Below, in pieces: positions 60,256-64,000 of a stretch of 64,000 nucleotides of DNA. How positions within the stretch are numbered: position 1 is the first letter of the stretch; the number at the start of each line of letters is the position of its first letter. The stretch spans positions 1,145,493 to 1,209,492 of the forward strand of contig VZRN01011461.1 of NCBI GenBank assembly GCA_013397935.1. Direction: 5' to 3'. This stretch comes from Dasyornis broadbenti. Lineage: Eukaryota; Chordata; Aves; Passeriformes; Dasyornithidae. Made by a program: the position numbers and the translations under genes. The notes beneath the pieces are model-generated. The model did no database searches, was not told the DNA's origin, and was given only the letters and a program-made list of their open reading frames with translations.

Positions 60256-62387
60256 GTGTATTTTGAGTTTATTTTAGTGTCATCAGTGTGAAAATGATTC
60301 TGTTAATTTTGCTGAATGATATCGTACACAGGCTTTATGCTTTTCTCAGTTTACACAAAAGTAGTATTTGTGGAAAGCTTAAGATAAAAATTATCTTCCA
60401 ATTTGTCAGAGAAATGAGACTCTCGTTTCCATTCCAAAACACCAAGATGGATAATCTGGAGCTTGTGAAGGGGCTCATATAAAATTAATTCTTCACCAAA
60501 TTTTTGTGTATCGATGAGCTGAGCTCTTATTAAAAAAAAAAAGTGATTATGTTAAGACAGCATCATTGTCTTTCTGAGGATCAGACGTTTGTTTGATAAA
60601 TGGCCACTCTTGGGATTCTCAGCACAGAATTTCAGAGCTGGAGTCATTTTACACCCCACTGGTGGTGCTCTGATTTGTGTTATTGTCCTTGACAAGCGAG
60701 GTTTGCTGGGGCACAGCCGCGACCTCTATGTAAAACAGTTCTCTGTCAACTGCTCAGGTTTTGCATCAGAAAAAGGCTTCACTCCGCTCCTGATCCTTGC
60801 TGCACATGGTTGCTAAAGAACAGATTTTTAATTTTTTTTTTTCCCTTCAGAAGCACGCACTGTACCACGTTCAGGTACAACCAAAGCTCTGTGGTGAGCT
60901 CAGCTCCAGCACGGGGTCCAACCAAGCCCTGGGGCTGCAGGGTGACCCCAAACCTCTCCATGTGCCCAGGCCCTGCTGGGGGAGTCTCAGGGATTTTTAT
61001 TTTATGTTGGACAGGTCTGAGTGTGTGGCGTCTTTCAGCACTGCCTGCCTAAATGTTCAAAAGTCACCGGCAAGCCGAAAAAAGGTGATGTTTATGAGAG
61101 TGATTCTCCTCTGGATAAAGAGCCCACACTGGGGCCCTCTCTGAGCCCACACTGATGAGTTCAGAACGCCACCTCGCCGTGGTATTAAATATGTACCTTT
61201 TTCTTGCTTAGTTAATAGAGCCTCTTTACTGTGCCTTTTCCTCAGAGTCTTTTCTCATCCTTGGATGAGGTCTTGCTTTGCTATGATGTACTCAGACCAG
61301 ACAGAGATAAAATCTCTGCTTTAGTCTAGATTTATTTTAATTTTTCTTGTGGGTAATGCTTTATAAAAATTACTGTCTTTGGAGTGACTTCTGGCAAATT
61401 TAAAATCAGTAATTTAAACAAAAGCAAAACACCTTTTAAAAAGATAAAATCCACCTAGAATCCATTTGGAAGTGTCTGGTACACTCTACACACCAGTCCT
61501 AGACCCATCAACTTCAGCGTTTGTCCACCAGCACGAGCCTGTCTTTAACTGAGACGGAAAGTTTTTGCCTCTAAATGCTTTATTAAAAGTATATATTTCG
61601 TGTGAGCCTTTGCACCTACAGAGAATTTTCTTCCCTAGATGAATTGAGCTGGTCCACACACGGATATAGAAGCTATTATTTTCCCAGCAGGATGTTAAAC
61701 TGCTCATCAACTCTTGCAGAGGCAAAACACTTATGAGCACCACGCAGGTGAAGGAGCTGCAGCTCTAATAACCACGGGTCAGCACTTCATCTCCAGCCAG
61801 GAAATCTTTCCCCCCTTCAAAGAAGCTCTGCTCCCCAGACCTGGACACTTGATTCTGCAGAGAACTGTTTTACTGGGGGCTGGAAATCATCAAAAAAGTC
61901 TCAACTTGTTTTCATGAAGCAGACACAGATTCTGCCTGTATCACAGATCTGCTCCCTAGGCGGGATCTGGCTGCTGCTGCTACTTTCCAGCCTTATTTTG
62001 TATTTTAGACACCACCCCTACACCCTCCCTCCCTGACTTAGACCCCGTTCGTGTGATTTGAAAGGCAGAAAGAGGAAATCAGGTCCGTCAATATTCAAAT
62101 ACATTTCTCAGTGTCGAGCAGGATTTGGTAAGCTGGTTAATGTACTTGTGCCAGGAGTTATCCATAATGGTAGATTATACTGTAAAACCTGATAATTCAT
62201 ATTTTTTCCTTCTGTTTTTGTCCTTTTTTGGTAGTTTTTTGTTTGCATGGTTGTTTTTCCCCCAACAGAGTAAGTGAATAACAATGTCTAACATGAAAAC
62301 TGCAGTGATGGTGATTTTAAACTGATAGGATTGAAGAAGACGAAAACTGGATTGTCGTAACCCCAAAGAAACAGCACTGAGCTCTTG

Positions 62388-62685
62388 GACAGGGACTTTT
62401 CACGAGGACATGGACTGATAGGCCTGAAAGGGGAATGGCCTGAAACTGAAGGAGGTTTAGATTGGATATTAGGAAAAAAATCTCGCCTATGAAGGTGCTG
62501 AGGCCCTGGCCCAGGGTGCCCAGAGCAGCTGTGGCTGCCCCTGGATCCCTGGGAGTGTCCAAGGCCAGGGTGGACGGGGCTTGGAGCAGCCTGGGACAGT
62601 GGAAGCTGTCCCTGCCCACGGCAGGGGGTGGGACTGGGTGATCTTCAAGGTCCCTTCCAACCCAAACCATTCCAGGATTCTATGA
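62388..62685 (+). repeat. CR1 LINE 3' end, plus strand, well preserved
   Basis: The sequence runs from the GACAGGGACTTTTCACGAGG block through TTTAGATTGGATATTAGGAA, GCCCAGAGCAGCTGTGGCTG, GTCCAAGGCCAGGGTGGACG, GGTCCCTTCCAACCCAAACC and ends CCATTCCAGGATTCTATGA, the standard bird CR1 3' terminus. It is about 300 bases long and 5' truncated. It keeps the diagnostic blocks better than the other copies, so it is probably the youngest CR1 in the window. It is the inverted counterpart of the copy at 38,007-38,205. Confidence 0.94.
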
Positions 62686-64000
62686 ATACATTGCATGTAG
62701 CACTTCAATAATCTGTATGATAGGATATTTCAATGCCCTGTTAATTTCAGCTGTGGAAATCCACGCGAGCCTTTACGCTCGTGAAGCACCTTTGCTGTGG
62801 TTTGCGTTCGTCCCTTTTTGCTGACTTGGCTGTTCCCCACGTTGCTGTTTGTTGCTCTTTGTTTGCAGTAATGGCTGTCAGGTGATTTGCCATCCTCACC
62901 GCTGACTCTGCCGCTTACAATTCCCATGGACAGCAAATGTTTTCCTAGCACTTGCTCCTTTCGTCCTGTGGTAGTTGTCGGCCTTCTAATTTCATTTATA
63001 TTCACGGGGATGCCAACATAAATGAGAAATGTCTATAAACCCCCTCTTCTCCAGATTATAAAGCAGTAACTGATGCTGTTTAGAACAAGAATTTTCTTAC
63101 ATGTGGCTTATTTCAGAGTTAAATACTTCCACTGACTTTTTTTCCCCAGTATCTGAATCTATCCACTTCTGAACATATTTGACTAGACATGCCAAGTTCT
63201 ATGCTTTTCTGGGAATACAAGATGCCCTGTGCTATTAATCTTTTTACAGCAATGATTGACTCAAAAGGTTTGTGGGAAAAGGAAGAAAAACATATTTAGC
63301 AAAGATCTCCGGTACAGTTAATCTGTCTCCCTGTGGCTCTGAGATTCGTTATTCAGGTTTGTGCGTGCTGTGGACACCCTTGTCAATGTATTGATGAAGG
63401 CCTGTGGGAATACAGCAGTTTTGAACAATATTTTAAAGCAAAAATTCCAGAGTACTTCATAGGGACGATGCTCTTTTTGTTCTCAGCAACTGTAAGAGAC
63501 GGCAAAACCAAAGAATATTTTATTTACGTTTTTAAATGATAGATGGATTTTGCAGGATGCTCATTAAAATGGGCAATAGTAAACGATGAAAGGTTTTCTT
63601 CAAAGGAAAGTAAAAATGCCATGACATCACCAGAACATAGTGGAGAACAGGAAGCAGAGCAGCCCTTGCCAGGAATGCTGATGAGCAGTGCTGCTCTGGC
63701 TTTCTCCTGTAGGAAGGAAGAATGCATTTTCTCTTTGTGCTGTATATTGTTATATATTTATACACAAAAGCGTATAATGCAAAAGAAGTTATTCCATCAG
63801 TAACGTCCAAGAGCTGCACACCAGGCTGGGAACAGCTGAAATTTGTTCATTAAAAGTTCATGGTCTGTTGACCTTTCCTCGTTCAAGCCTTGTATTGAGT
63901 CCATCCCTTATCTCTGCTGTGCATGGCAGATTGTTTAGCATATTTCTTGTGCAGGGAGTGACTTTGAGTGCCACAAGGACCTCACTTGGCACTTGCAGGC
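62686..64000. other. Gene-free unique DNA, right end
   Basis: No gene, repeat family or strong splice-site pair is recognised. Open frames on both strands near 63,524-63,819 overlap each other and look like chance. Confidence 0.55.

Larger units (their letters stand above)
58856..62387. other. Gene-free DNA around a minisatellite
   Basis: Contains the 27-base minisatellite (listed), an imperfect TTATTC repeat at 60,227-60,255 and an A run at about 60,531-60,543. Open frames of 150-197 codons at 58,894-59,552 owe their length to the minisatellite. Confidence 0.55.

Overview
The window looks like nuclear DNA from a bird, most likely a passerine. The evidence is its repeats. There are CR1 LINE 3' ends at 38,007-38,205, 48,397-48,893 and 62,388-62,685. 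There is one avian-type endogenous retrovirus solo LTR at 2,811-3,320. At 47,065-47,202 there is a short tRNA-Ile-headed, CR1-tailed SINE of the TguSINE1 type, a family known from passerines. A much older MIR-type SINE lies at about 27,450-27,622. Composition is AT-leaning with scattered GC-richer patches. I see no obvious CpG island, no rRNA, no functional tRNA gene, no CRISPR array and no bacterial-style operon.

I find no gene I can name. The long open frames (up to about 197 codons) are isolated, overlap one another on both strands, often fall in repeats and match no family I recognise. The window is best read as intergenic DNA or the inside of a very long intron. A few short stretches have good splice acceptor and donor sequences around an open frame: 22,463-22,525, 56,208-56,368, the phase-compatible pair 58,491-58,591 and 58,755-58,855, 11,584-11,652 and 10,730-10,800. 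They are listed as low-confidence candidate exons, all on the plus strand, and none has a recognised product.

Layout: 1-2,810 unique DNA; 2,811-3,320 solo LTR; 3,321-27,400 mostly unique DNA with homopolymer tracts, two N-containing tracts and two candidate exons around 10.7-11.7 kb plus one at 22.5 kb; 27,450-27,780 old MIR plus a 39-bp segment that recurs at 31.4 kb; 29.5-30.5 kb AT-rich tandem repeats; 38.0-38.4 kb CR1 fragments; 47.0-48.9 kb the SINE, a GC-rich block and the largest CR1 fragment; 56.2-58.9 kb the other candidate exons; 59.1-59.2 kb a 27-bp minisatellite; 62.4-62.7 kb a well-preserved CR1 tail. Every N in the window lies in or beside an A- or T-rich tract.

I did not find a convincing new biological system. 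The most useful leads are the candidate exons, the MIR and its neighbouring 39-bp repeated segment, and the minisatellite. Family assignments rest on remembered consensus sequences and hand comparison, without a database search.
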